Positions 1 to 5,141 are shown, numbered from the stretch's first letter. The stretch: DNA of 5,860 nucleotides from Candidatus Moraniibacteriota bacterium (GCA_003534085.1 DQBY01000017.1:1-5860), one strand, 5' to 3'. Notes: generated from the sequence alone by a model not told the origin. Numbers and translations are program-made.

Positions 1-45
1 CCTGTGTCGCTAGCGAAGCATTGCGGGCAGGCTCGCCTGCGAAGC
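1..45. repeat. GC-rich palindromic intergenic repeat (left edge)
   Basis: This stretch is built of short inverted repeats: the perfect palindrome TCGCTAGCGA at 7-16, a GCAGGC/GCCTGC pair at 27-32 and 35-40, and the 7-mer GCGAAGC twice (13-19 and 39-45). No reading frame is apparent. The composition resembles dispersed palindromic intergenic elements of small-genome candidate-phylum bacteria; that resemblance is from memory and not tested. A shorter palindrome of the same flavour (CCTGCC/GGCAGG) lies at 2152-2165. The element may continue to the left of the window. Confidence 0.45.
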
Positions 46-119
46 CTGAAATGCGCGGCCGGGTTAAGTCCCGTAATCCAGAATTATTCTGGGAAGCGCA
101 TGATCCGCTCCAGGCGAGC
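31..119 (+). ncRNA. Candidate structured RNA or multi-stem element, unidentified
   Basis: Four nested helices can be read directly. GCTCGCCTG (31-39) pairs with CAGGCGAGC (111-119). Inside it ATGCGC (51-56) pairs with GCGCAT (96-101). Within that sit two hairpins: CGGG/CCCG (60-63 with 70-73) and CCAGAA/TTCTGG with a TTA loop (78-83 with 87-92). An alternative hairpin GCAGGC/GCCTGC (27-40) would compete with the outer helix. It matches no tRNA, tmRNA, SRP RNA, RNase P RNA or riboswitch that I recognise. It ends about 25 bases before the first gene and upstream of that gene's -10 box, so it is probably not part of its mRNA. It could equally be a complex palindromic repeat at the DNA level; strand is arbitrary. 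Confidence 0.35.
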
Positions 120-129
120 TGGTCTAATT

Positions 130-135
130 TATAAT
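130..135 (+). promoter_or_regulatory. -10 box for ORF1, near-leaderless
   Basis: A perfect TATAAT ends 8 bases before the ATG at 144. Transcription would start about base 142, leaving almost no leader, which agrees with the absence of any Shine-Dalgarno sequence. No convincing -35 hexamer is present at the expected distance, where the sequence is the right arm of the structured element. Confidence 0.5.
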
Positions 136-143
136 AAAATAAT

Positions 144-398
144 ATGAGTTTGACTTTTGAAGGCGGTGAATATTCTGAAAAAGATCTTTTTGGAGAGGTT
201 AGGGAGGCGGCTACGAGGGAGCGAGTTTCGAGCATCGTGCAATATCGCGATCTTATCGATGAAATTGTCGAGGAAAAACGGATCTATGGATTTTTCAGCG
301 ATCATGAAGACATCGAGCAGATCAAAGGTGATCTGGAAGCTCGTTGGTCCGAAATTGAAAAGGATCTTGCGAGGAGCGAAGAGGTCAATATCCCTTAA
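144..398 (+). CDS. Small acidic hypothetical protein (84 aa)
   Basis: I do not recognise this protein. It is 84 residues, has no signal peptide or membrane segment, and is strongly acidic: Glu and Asp clearly outnumber Lys and Arg. The middle and C-terminal part (about residues 28-80) looks mostly helical, with a charged pattern compatible with a short coiled coil or helical bundle. The ATG at 144 was chosen because a TATAAT box sits just upstream and the frame is open with sensible composition; there is no SD site. A 99-codon frame overlaps it from 157, but its product is Arg/Lys-rich and low in sense, so this one is preferred. The gene ends in TAA shortly before a T-run and the secD promoter, so it is probably monocistronic and not part of the sec cluster. 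Function unknown. Confidence 0.6.
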   Translation: MSLTFEGGEYSEKDLFGEVREAATRERVSSIVQYRDLIDEIVEEKRIYGFFSDHEDIEQIKGDLEARWSEIEKDLARSEEVNIP

Positions 399-402
399 AT
401 TT

Positions 403-439
403 GGCCGGAACAGGGGCGTGTTGTCAGCCGGTTTTTTTT
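403..439 (+). terminator. Probable rho-independent terminator after ORF1
   Basis: CCGG-AACA (405-412) can pair with TGTT (419-422) and CCGG (428-431), leaving a five-base bulge and a GGGGCG loop, followed directly by eight T residues (432-439). The stem is imperfect, so strength is uncertain. It overlaps the proposed secD promoter, whose -35 box lies in the stem and whose spacer holds the T-run. Confidence 0.45.
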
Positions 440-449
440 GTTGTAGACT
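421..449 (+). promoter_or_regulatory. Promoter for secD, near-leaderless
   Basis: TTGTCA (421-426, five of six consensus bases) is followed after exactly 17 bases by TAGACT (444-449). Transcription would start near 456, three bases before the secD ATG at 459. No SD sequence precedes the ATG, so leaderless or near-leaderless translation is inferred. The -10 to ATG distance (9 bases) equals that seen at tyrS. Confidence 0.5.
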
Positions 450-458
450 GAAATAGTT

Positions 459-2135
459 ATGTCATCAAAACGTAAACTTTTAAATAAAATCATCTTGATC
501 GCGGTCCTGGCTCTGGCAGTCGGGCTGATTTCATATCCGAAAGCGGTTTCAAAAATTCCGCCGGTTTATAATTTTCTGAATAAATTTCAAATAAGCCTCG
601 GATTGGATCTGCAGGGAGGAATCCATCTGGAATATGAAGCGGATCTCCGGCAAGTTGAAAGTTCGCAGATCGATGATGCCATGCAAGCCGTCCAAGACGT
701 GATCGAAAGAAGGGTAAACGCATTCGGCGTGGCTGAGCCTACGATCTATACGACCAAGTCCGGAACGGAGAGAAGATTGATCGTGGAGCTGGCCGGAGTC
801 AAAGACATCAATGAGGCGAAGAATCTGATCAAAGAAACTCCATTTTTGGAATTCAAAGAAGAAGGACCCGAAGACGAATCGCAAAAGATCCCGCAGGAAT
901 TTTTGGACAAGATGAATGCCGATGCCAAGATAAAGGCGCAGGATATTTTGAAAAAGGCGCTGGCGGGAGAAGATTTTGCCAAGTTGGCCGAGGAAAATAG
1001 CGAAGATCCGGGGAGCAAGGAAAATGGCGGTGAATACGATTTTTTCCCGAAAGGAAGTTTCGTTCCGGAATACGAAGAAGTCATCTTTGAAAAAGATCTG
1101 AAAGACGGGGAGATATATAAGGAATTGGCGGAAACTCAGTTCGGCTGGCACATCATCAAAAAAATAGAAATTCGCGGAGAAGGAGAGGAGCAAGAATTCA
1201 AGAGCGCCCATATTTTAATTTCAAAAAAGACGCAGCCTGTTTCGGAGGAAATCAATTGGGTTCCGACGGGACTCACCGGAAAAAACCTGAAAGACGCTTA
1301 TGTTGATTTTCAGAGCCAGGGAATTTCCACCCCGAAAGTCGTTTTGGTTTTTGATGATGAAGGGAAAAAACTTTTCGCGGAAATTACAAAAAGGAACATA
1401 GGCAAGAGAGTGGCGATCCTTCTGGATGGAGAGATCATAACAGCTCCGACGGTGAATTCCGAGATTCCGAACGGAACGGCGGAAGTTACCGGAAATTATA
1501 CCATTGACGAGGCGAATAATCTGGTCAGAAAATTGAAGGAGGGCGCGCTTCCTGTGCCAATAATTTTGGTGAGCCAGCAGAGCATCGAAGCATCACTCGG
1601 ACAAATTTCATTTGAAAAAAGCGTAAAAGCCGGAGCAATCGGTTTGGCCGTCGTAATTATTTTTCTGCTTGTTTACTATCGCTTTTTGGGATTCATAGCT
1701 TCAATTACTCTACTGCTTTATACCGGAATAATGATCGCTTTTTTGAAACTGAATCCATTAGGCATCACTTTGACGCTCCCCGGAATTGCCGGAATAATCA
1801 TCTCAATCGGCATGGCGGTGGATGCTAACATTTTGATTTTTGAACGGACAAAAGAAGAAATCAGAAGAGGGAGAACCGTCCTGAATGCGATCGAAGAAGG
1901 GTTCAAAAGGGCGTGGACTTCGATCCGGGACGGCAATGTTTCTTCAATCATAACGGCGGTCATCTTGTATGCGTTCAGCGCCGGATTTGTGCGCGGATTC
2001 GCGGTCACATTGCTTTGGGGCGTCATATTCTCGATGCTCACGGCAATCGTCATCACGCGCACATTGATCAGGTTTATGGTTGGCGAGTGGATAGAAAAAA
2101 GAATGTGGATGATAGGAGTAAAGGTTAAAAAATAA
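459..2135 (+). CDS. secD: Protein translocase subunit SecD with inserted parvulin-type domain
   Basis: SecD works with SecF in the membrane complex that uses the proton motive force to help proteins through SecYEG from the outer face. The 558 residues show TM1 (about 9-26), the family motif LGLDLQGG (47-54), the extracytoplasmic P1 head, and a C-terminal bundle of about five membrane segments (about 388-540). GMAVDANILIFER (451-463) carries the conserved TM4 aspartate (D455). Most SecD proteins lack the block at about residues 135-265. Here that block has clear parvulin (PpiC/rotamase) features: GEDFAKLAEENSEDPGS, a GG...FF..G..VPE segment and TQFGWHII. It lies between the P1 strand FLEF and the canonical WVPTGLTGKNL, so it sits outside the membrane. 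The start follows a -10 box with no SD. secF follows after 111 bases. Identity is certain; isomerase activity is inferred. Confidence 0.97.
   Translation: MSSKRKLLNKIILIAVLALAVGLISYPKAVSKIPPVYNFLNKFQISLGLDLQGGIHLEYEADLRQVESSQIDDAMQAVQDVIERRVNAFGVAEPTIYTTKSGTERRLIVELAGVKDINEAKNLIKETPFLEFKEEGPEDESQKIPQEFLDKMNADAKIKAQDILKKALAGEDFAKLAEENSEDPGSKENGGEYDFFPKGSFVPEYEEVIFEKDLKDGEIYKELAETQFGWHIIKKIEIRGEGEEQEFKSAHILISKKTQPVSEEINWVPTGLTGKNLKDAYVDFQSQGISTPKVVLVFDDEGKKLFAEITKRNIGKRVAILLDGEIITAPTVNSEIPNGTAEVTGNYTIDEANNLVRKLKEGALPVPIILVSQQSIEASLGQISFEKSVKAGAIGLAVVIIFLLVYYRFLGFIASITLLLYTGIMIAFLKLNPLGITLTLPGIAGIIISIGMAVDANILIFERTKEEIRRGRTVLNAIEEGFKRAWTSIRDGNVSSIITAVILYAFSAGFVRGFAVTLLWGVIFSMLTAIVITRTLIRFMVGEWIEKRMWMIGVKVKK
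861..1253 (+). other. Parvulin-like (PpiC/rotamase) insert in SecD, apparently circularly permuted
   Basis: This covers SecD residues about 135-265. In ordinary parvulins the order is first strand (xAHILI), helices (GxDFAxLAxxxSxDPGS), then the last strand (QFGYHII). Here the helical part comes first (about 157-190), the last strand QFGWHIIKK is at 227-235, and the first-strand motif FKSAHILIS follows at 247-255 across a Glu/Gly-rich turn. Both histidines expected at a parvulin active site are present (H231, H251), as is an Asp in SEDPGS (D183). In the parvulin fold the first and last strands are adjacent, so joining them by a short turn is structurally reasonable. The alternative is a normal domain that lost its first strand, followed by the remnant of a second copy. 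Confidence 0.75.
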
Positions 2136-2246
2136 TTATAATTTTTGTGAACCTGCCCAGGCAGGGAAAGTCTATTTTTTAAATTTTTTAAACATTCAGA
2201 AATTGAAGATTATTTAAAAATTCAAAATTCAAAATTAAAAATTCCG
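2136..2246. repeat. secD-secF spacer: palindrome plus AAAATTC repeats
   Basis: The 111-base spacer holds a GC palindrome CCTGCC-CA-GGCAGG (2152-2165) in otherwise very AT-rich sequence, then a tract of AAAATTC-type units (2216-2244, about four imperfect copies). The palindrome is followed by T6 only after a nine-base gap, so it is a poor terminator. No convincing promoter for secF is visible. secF is therefore probably read through from secD. The repeats look like dispersed intergenic sequence, not regulatory sites. Confidence 0.5.
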
Positions 2247-3146
2247 ATGTATAATATAATCCAGAAAACTAAATACGCCTATGCCTTTTCAATCATTTTG
2301 ACCGTGCTTTGCATCGCAAGCTTGATAAAATGGCAGTTGAATTTCGGAATTGAGTTCACGGGAGGAACTCTGATGGAAATCCAATTTTCAGAAAATGTTC
2401 CGGTCAATCAGGATATTGAGAATGATCTGAAAGATTTGAATTTGAAAAGTCTCACTCTCCAGCCGACTGAAAACAACTCCGTCTTGATCAGATACGCCTC
2501 AGAAGATGACGCGGTGAACGAGGGCGTTTTGAAAACGCTGGAGGAAAAATATCCGGAGTCGAAACAACTCAGGGTGGATTTCATAAATTCTTCGATATCC
2601 AAAGAGTTGAAAAGAAACGCTCTCTGGGCGATTTTTGCCGCGGTTGCGGCCATCATGGCGTACATTGCCTGGGCTTTCCGCAAGGTTTCCCGCCCGGTCG
2701 AATCCTGGAAATATGGCGCCGGAGCGGTCATCGCATTGGCCCATGATGTTTTGATCACAGTCGGAGTATTTTCAGTCCTAGGGCATTTTCAGGGCGTTGA
2801 GGTAGGCGTTCCGTTCGTGGCGGCACTGCTCACAATCCTCGGTTTTTCGGTGCATGACACGATCGTGGTATACGACAGGACGCGGGAAAATCTTCTCCGC
2901 AGTTCGAGCAAGGAACAATTTCCGGACATCGTAAACCGAAGTTTGAACGAAACCCTGGTGCGCTCCATCAACACCACGTTGACCGTGATGATTACTCTTT
3001 TTGCGATATACTTTTTCGGAGGGGAGTCCATCAAAGATTTTTCATTGGCGCTTCTGATCGGAATCGGATTTGGAACTTATTCCTCAATTTTCATCGCCTC
3101 GGCGCTCATGGTGACGATTTATAAATATCAATCGCGTAACGCGTAA
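2247..3146 (+). CDS. secF: Protein translocase subunit SecF
   Basis: SecF pairs with SecD in the proton-driven membrane complex that assists late steps of Sec export. The 299-residue protein has the standard layout: TM1 (about 11-29), the family motif NFGIEFTGG (32-40), an extracytoplasmic P4-type head (about 45-120), then five membrane segments from about 125. GFSVHDTIVVYDRTREN (199-215) holds the conserved aspartate D204, and R239 in SLNETLVRSIN matches the conserved TM arginine; the family uses these for proton coupling. Length is normal and there is no insert, unlike SecD here. The start at 2247 gives the usual short cytoplasmic N terminus; no SD is present (upstream is an AAAATTC tract). 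The product ends in a TAA within a short palindrome-rich spacer. Identity is certain from motifs and from position after secD. Confidence 0.97.
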   Translation: MYNIIQKTKYAYAFSIILTVLCIASLIKWQLNFGIEFTGGTLMEIQFSENVPVNQDIENDLKDLNLKSLTLQPTENNSVLIRYASEDDAVNEGVLKTLEEKYPESKQLRVDFINSSISKELKRNALWAIFAAVAAIMAYIAWAFRKVSRPVESWKYGAGAVIALAHDVLITVGVFSVLGHFQGVEVGVPFVAALLTILGFSVHDTIVVYDRTRENLLRSSSKEQFPDIVNRSLNETLVRSINTTLTVMITLFAIYFFGGESIKDFSLALLIGIGFGTYSSIFIASALMVTIYKYQSRNA

Positions 3147-3147
3147 C

Positions 3148-3184
3148 TCGTATCGCATATCGATTTACGATGCGCGATTCACGA
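3148..3184. repeat. Imperfect hairpin between secF and the Met-rich gene
   Basis: TCGT-ATCGCATATCG (3148-3162) can pair with CGATGCGCGAT (3168-3178) and ACGA (3181-3184), with an ATTTA loop, two mismatches and a two-base bulge. No T-run follows, so it is not a rho-independent terminator. It may stabilise the secF 3' end or be a repeat remnant; the CGTA/CGAT-rich sequence around 3131-3190 is unlike either neighbouring gene. Confidence 0.35.
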
Positions 3185-3195
3185 TACACGAATAT

Positions 3196-3447
3196 ATGTG
3201 GAATCCATTCAATAAAAAATCAAATACTAACAATGATGCCGGAGATACTCAAAAAATGGGAATGCTCCAGCGCTTGGCCATGAAGAAGTTAATGAACATG
3301 AGTCCGCAAGAAAGAGAAAAAATCACTCAGGATATGCTGAAGCCGGAAAATAAGGGAAAGCTTCTTTCAGCCATGGAGATGATGAAAAAGACCGGAATGA
3401 TCAGCGACGATCAGGTCGAGGAGGCAAAGAAGAAATTGGGATTATAA
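3196..3447 (+). CDS. Small methionine-rich helical protein (83 aa), unknown function
   Basis: I do not recognise this family. The protein has 83 residues, starts MWNPFNKK, then an Asn/Asp-rich linker (about 8-18) and a helical region (about 20-82) ending in a Lys-rich helix. Eleven of 83 residues are methionine, clustered at 21-35 and 60-68. There is no signal peptide or membrane segment, so it is probably cytosolic. It begins 49 bases after secF and its coding strand and terminator suggest it is the last gene of the secD-secF unit; no own promoter or SD is visible. A Met-rich helical surface recalls the signal-peptide-binding M domain of Ffh, and the location next to secDF makes an export-related role conceivable, but no sequence homology is claimed. 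The frame is convincing; the function is open. Confidence 0.75.
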   Translation: MWNPFNKKSNTNNDAGDTQKMGMLQRLAMKKLMNMSPQEREKITQDMLKPENKGKLLSAMEMMKKTGMISDDQVEEAKKKLGL

Positions 3448-3483
3448 AAAATATTGAAATCCAAGCAAAAAAATCAAGGACTT

Positions 3484-3508
3484 GAGGTCCGAGGAGCCCG
3501 GACTCTTT
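3484..3508 (+). other. Small hairpin with short T-run downstream of the Met-rich gene
   Basis: GAG-TCCG (3484-3486, 3488-3491, with bulged G3487) pairs with CGGACTC (3499-3505) around an AGGAGCC loop, followed by only TTT. It could be a weak first terminator or a 3'-end stabiliser ahead of the strong hairpin at 3530-3551. Nothing else is seen in 3448-3524. Confidence 0.3.
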
Positions 3509-3524
3509 AATGCGCATCATGTTT

Positions 3525-3557
3525 AAAAAGGCTGCTGATTTATCAGCAGCCTTTTTT
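3525..3557. terminator. Bidirectional rho-independent terminator
   Basis: A perfect nine-base stem GGCTGCTGA/TCAGCAGCC (3530-3538 with 3543-3551) with a TTTA loop is flanked by AAAAA on the left and TTTTTT on the right, so it can stop transcription from both sides. It lies between the converging sec cluster (+) and the distal GGDEF gene (-). The last two codons and TGA of the GGDEF gene are part of the stem. Confidence 0.9.
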
Positions 3558-4118
3558 ATTTTTATACATGTCAATGTCAGCAGCCTGGATTATTTCCTCG
3601 AGAGTTTCTCGACCTAATTTTCCGATTGCTGAGCCGACACTGGCAGAAAAATATATGTTTGATTTGGGCATTCTTACCCAGGCTAAAAAAGATTTTGCCA
3701 TCGCAATATATTCCTCTGTCTGTTTTTTGTCGCGTGCGAGCCACACAACAATAAACTCATCGCTGTGGCCACCAAGCCTGATTATTGAATCAGCCTTTCT
3801 TTGAAAGAGCCCTCTAAGAACTTCAACAAACTCTTTCAAAATAAGATCTCCGCCTCTGTGTCCGTATTCACGATTGATGATTTTAAAATTATCAACATCG
3901 ACATAGAGGACAGCGATCAGGTCATTTTGACCCTCTTTGATTTTTTTGGGAAGCTTTTCCAGTTTGGCGGACAGTTCTTTAAGAGCATATCCATTTCCTA
4001 CTTCCGTCAAGGGATCTACGCATGCTCTTTCATATAATTCCTTTTTTTCCCTCCTTAATCGCTCGATTGTTTTTCGGCTGCTTTTTAATAATCTTCTATA
4101 CTTCTCCATTTCCAACAT
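3543..4118 (-). CDS. Soluble GGDEF-domain protein with altered GG-HS-DEF loop (191 aa)
   Basis: GGDEF domains make cyclic di-GMP from two GTP, or bind it as receptors when degenerate. Residues 4-32 form a charged, probably coiled-coil helix; the domain starts at DPLTEVGN (35-42). YVDVDNFKIIN (72-82) supplies the metal-binding and guanine-binding residues, with YGHRGGD at 85-91. The signature reads RLGGHSDEF (114-122): two extra residues, HS, split GG from DEF. The inhibitory-site motif RKAD (107-110) is intact and correctly spaced, five residues before GG. Catalysis is therefore doubtful and a receptor or modified enzyme is possible. The ATG at 4118 was chosen for the excellent AGGAGG site five bases upstream. 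The frame stays open to a GTG at 4235, giving 230 residues, but that start has no SD. No membrane segment is present. It has its own promoter and terminator. Confidence 0.9.
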   Translation of the reverse strand: MLEMEKYRRLLKSSRKTIERLRREKKELYERACVDPLTEVGNGYALKELSAKLEKLPKKIKEGQNDLIAVLYVDVDNFKIINREYGHRGGDLILKEFVEVLRGLFQRKADSIIRLGGHSDEFIVVWLARDKKQTEEYIAMAKSFLAWVRMPKSNIYFSASVGSAIGKLGRETLEEIIQAADIDMYKNKKGC

Positions 4119-4122
4119 TGAT

Positions 4123-4129
4123 CCCTCCT
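4123..4129 (-). promoter_or_regulatory. Strong RBS deciding the start of the distal GGDEF gene
   Basis: On the - strand AGGAGGG lies four bases before the ATG at 4118 (five from AGGAGG). It is the reason for choosing this start over the upstream GTG at 4235. A complementary CCTCCT (minus strand, 4192-4187) in the leader could pair with it. Confidence 0.85.
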
Positions 4130-4249
4130 GTTTTGAAATAGGATAAAGATATGGCGTCAATGTAGCAAGTAATTTTAATTTATGCAAGGAGGCGAGGCTC
4201 TTAATACTTTTAACGCACGCAATTATCTTACTCACTGATTACTGACCCT

Positions 4250-4278
4250 ATTTTATTCTGATGCTTTATTTTTGTCAG
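4250..4278 (-). promoter_or_regulatory. Promoter of the distal GGDEF gene
   Basis: Reading the - strand, CTGACA (4278-4273, five of six consensus) is followed after 17 bases by TAAAAT (4255-4250, five of six). The start of transcription would be near 4243, giving a leader of about 125 bases before the ATG at 4118. The leader matches no c-di-GMP riboswitch motif that I recognise. Confidence 0.65.
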
Positions 4279-4315
4279 GAATAATAAAACCAAACATTCG
4301 AGTATGCTTTAAAAC

Positions 4316-4345
4316 AAAAAAGGCTGGCGGATTTATCCGTCAGCC
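4316..4345 (-). terminator. Rho-independent terminator of the membrane diguanylate cyclase gene
   Basis: GGCTGACGGA/TCCGCCAGCC on the - strand makes a ten-base stem (4345-4336 with 4331-4322, one A-C mismatch on this strand) with a TAAA loop, then six T residues (4321-4316). The stop codon of the gene (4342-4340) is inside the first arm. Stem start and loop closely resemble the terminator at 3530-3551. Confidence 0.85.
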
Positions 4346-5068
4346 TTTGTATTTTTTCTTGTTGCCGAGCAAGTTTTTGTCGGCAAGTTCGAATATTTTT
4401 TTATCGACCTTATCTTCTTTGCTTGAGCGGCAGGAGAAACCAAGGCTTGCAGAAATTGGTATAACTGCCTTATTGTAAACAAAACTTAGATCCTCGAGAC
4501 TTTTTATGATCCGCGCAAATATTTTATCCGCCTGTTTTTCGCTATCTGTCGTCCAAAGGATGATGAATTCGTCCCCTCCGTATCTGACCATTAGGTCTTC
4601 CATCCGGATTGTCTTTTTGAGGCGTGATGCGATAAGCACAAGAGCATTATCGCCTGCGTCATGACCATGCGTATCATTGATTTCCTTGAAATAATCAAGG
4701 TCGATCATGCAGCAAGAAATAAATTGGCCACTTCTTTTTGATTTAGAGATCATTCTTGGCAGCTCTTCGTTCATAAAGCGCCTGTTGTAAACTCCTGTCA
4801 ATTGGTCAGTGATGGAATTTTCCAGGACCGCCATATGCTCTCGTGCAATTTTTAACAGCAGACCGAAAAATAACGAGAAAAAGGAGAATCCGATGAAAGA
4901 CCGGACAAAAATTATCATATGCTCAGGCGCTAACGAGCTAAGGAATTTTTGGAAATTATGGCCTATTATTCCAAAAATTAAATAGCCAAGAACAGCGGAA
5001 AGGAAGAGTGAGATCAAACAACGAGAAAAGGCGCTTTTTTCCAATATCATTTTTGTGAAATCTTGCAT
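4340..5068 (-). CDS. Membrane-anchored diguanylate cyclase (GGDEF protein, 242 aa)
   Basis: This protein probably synthesises the second messenger cyclic di-GMP from two GTP at the inner face of the membrane. Two hydrophobic segments (about 16-36 and 51-73) place a short loop outside, and a linker helix (about 74-87) leads to the GGDEF domain starting at DQLTGVYNRR (88-97). MIDLDYFKEIND (121-132) and HGHDAGD (134-140) give the metal- and guanine-binding residues; the signature RYGGDEF (162-168) is intact. The inhibitory-site motif RMED (155-158) stands five residues before GGDEF, so product inhibition is expected. The C terminus ends soon after the ADKNLL helix. There is no recognisable sensor domain beyond the membrane pair. 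The ATG at 5068 is supported by GGAGGG six bases upstream. The gene has a consensus promoter and its own terminator. Confidence 0.93.
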   Translation of the reverse strand: MQDFTKMILEKSAFSRCLISLFLSAVLGYLIFGIIGHNFQKFLSSLAPEHMIIFVRSFIGFSFFSLFFGLLLKIAREHMAVLENSITDQLTGVYNRRFMNEELPRMISKSKRSGQFISCCMIDLDYFKEINDTHGHDAGDNALVLIASRLKKTIRMEDLMVRYGGDEFIILWTTDSEKQADKIFARIIKSLEDLSFVYNKAVIPISASLGFSCRSSKEDKVDKKIFELADKNLLGNKKKYKG

Positions 5069-5074
5069 TTAAGA

Positions 5075-5080
5075 CCCTCC
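5075..5080 (-). promoter_or_regulatory. RBS of the membrane diguanylate cyclase gene
   Basis: GGAGGG on the - strand lies six bases before the ATG at 5068, an ideal spacing. It contrasts with secD, secF and tyrS, which have no such site. Confidence 0.85.
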
Positions 5081-5113
5081 GTTTTGGTTTATTTGTAAAG
5101 AGAACAATAAGTA

Positions 5114-5141
5114 ATTATAGACGAAAATCTCAGTTTGTCAA
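5114..5141 (-). promoter_or_regulatory. Consensus sigma-70-type promoter of the membrane diguanylate cyclase
   Basis: On the - strand TTGACA (5141-5136) and TATAAT (5119-5114) are both perfect consensus hexamers with a 16-base spacer. Transcription would begin near 5107, leaving a leader of about 39 bases with a good SD site. It is divergent from the tyrS promoter; the two -35 boxes are only six bases apart. Confidence 0.8.

Noticed and set aside
61..73. 13-base match to a conserved 16S rRNA segment (GGGTTAAGTCCCG)
   Set aside because: The flanking sequence does not continue as 16S rRNA; the match is explained by a small CGGG/CCCG hairpin.
157..456. 99-codon open frame overlapping ORF1 on the + strand
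   Set aside because: Its product is basic and low in plausibility, it lacks a start signal, it runs through the terminator T-run into the secD promoter, and the overlapping 84-codon frame is better placed behind TATAAT.
549..1211. 220-codon open frame antisense to secD
   Set aside because: It is the complement of a certain secD coding region, rich in Phe and Leu as expected of a shadow frame, and has no start signals.
2250..2255. TATAAT just inside secF
   Set aside because: It overlaps the second and third codons of secF, so a transcript from it would lack the secF start; AT-rich chance match.
4119..4235. GTG start at 4235 for the soluble GGDEF protein (39 extra residues)
   Set aside because: There is no SD at the GTG, while the ATG at 4118 has a near-perfect one. 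Kept as an alternative because the frame is open.
4119..4243. Possible c-di-GMP riboswitch in the GGDEF leader
   Set aside because: None of the conserved class I or class II sequence blocks could be seen; only the anti-SD pairing is supported.
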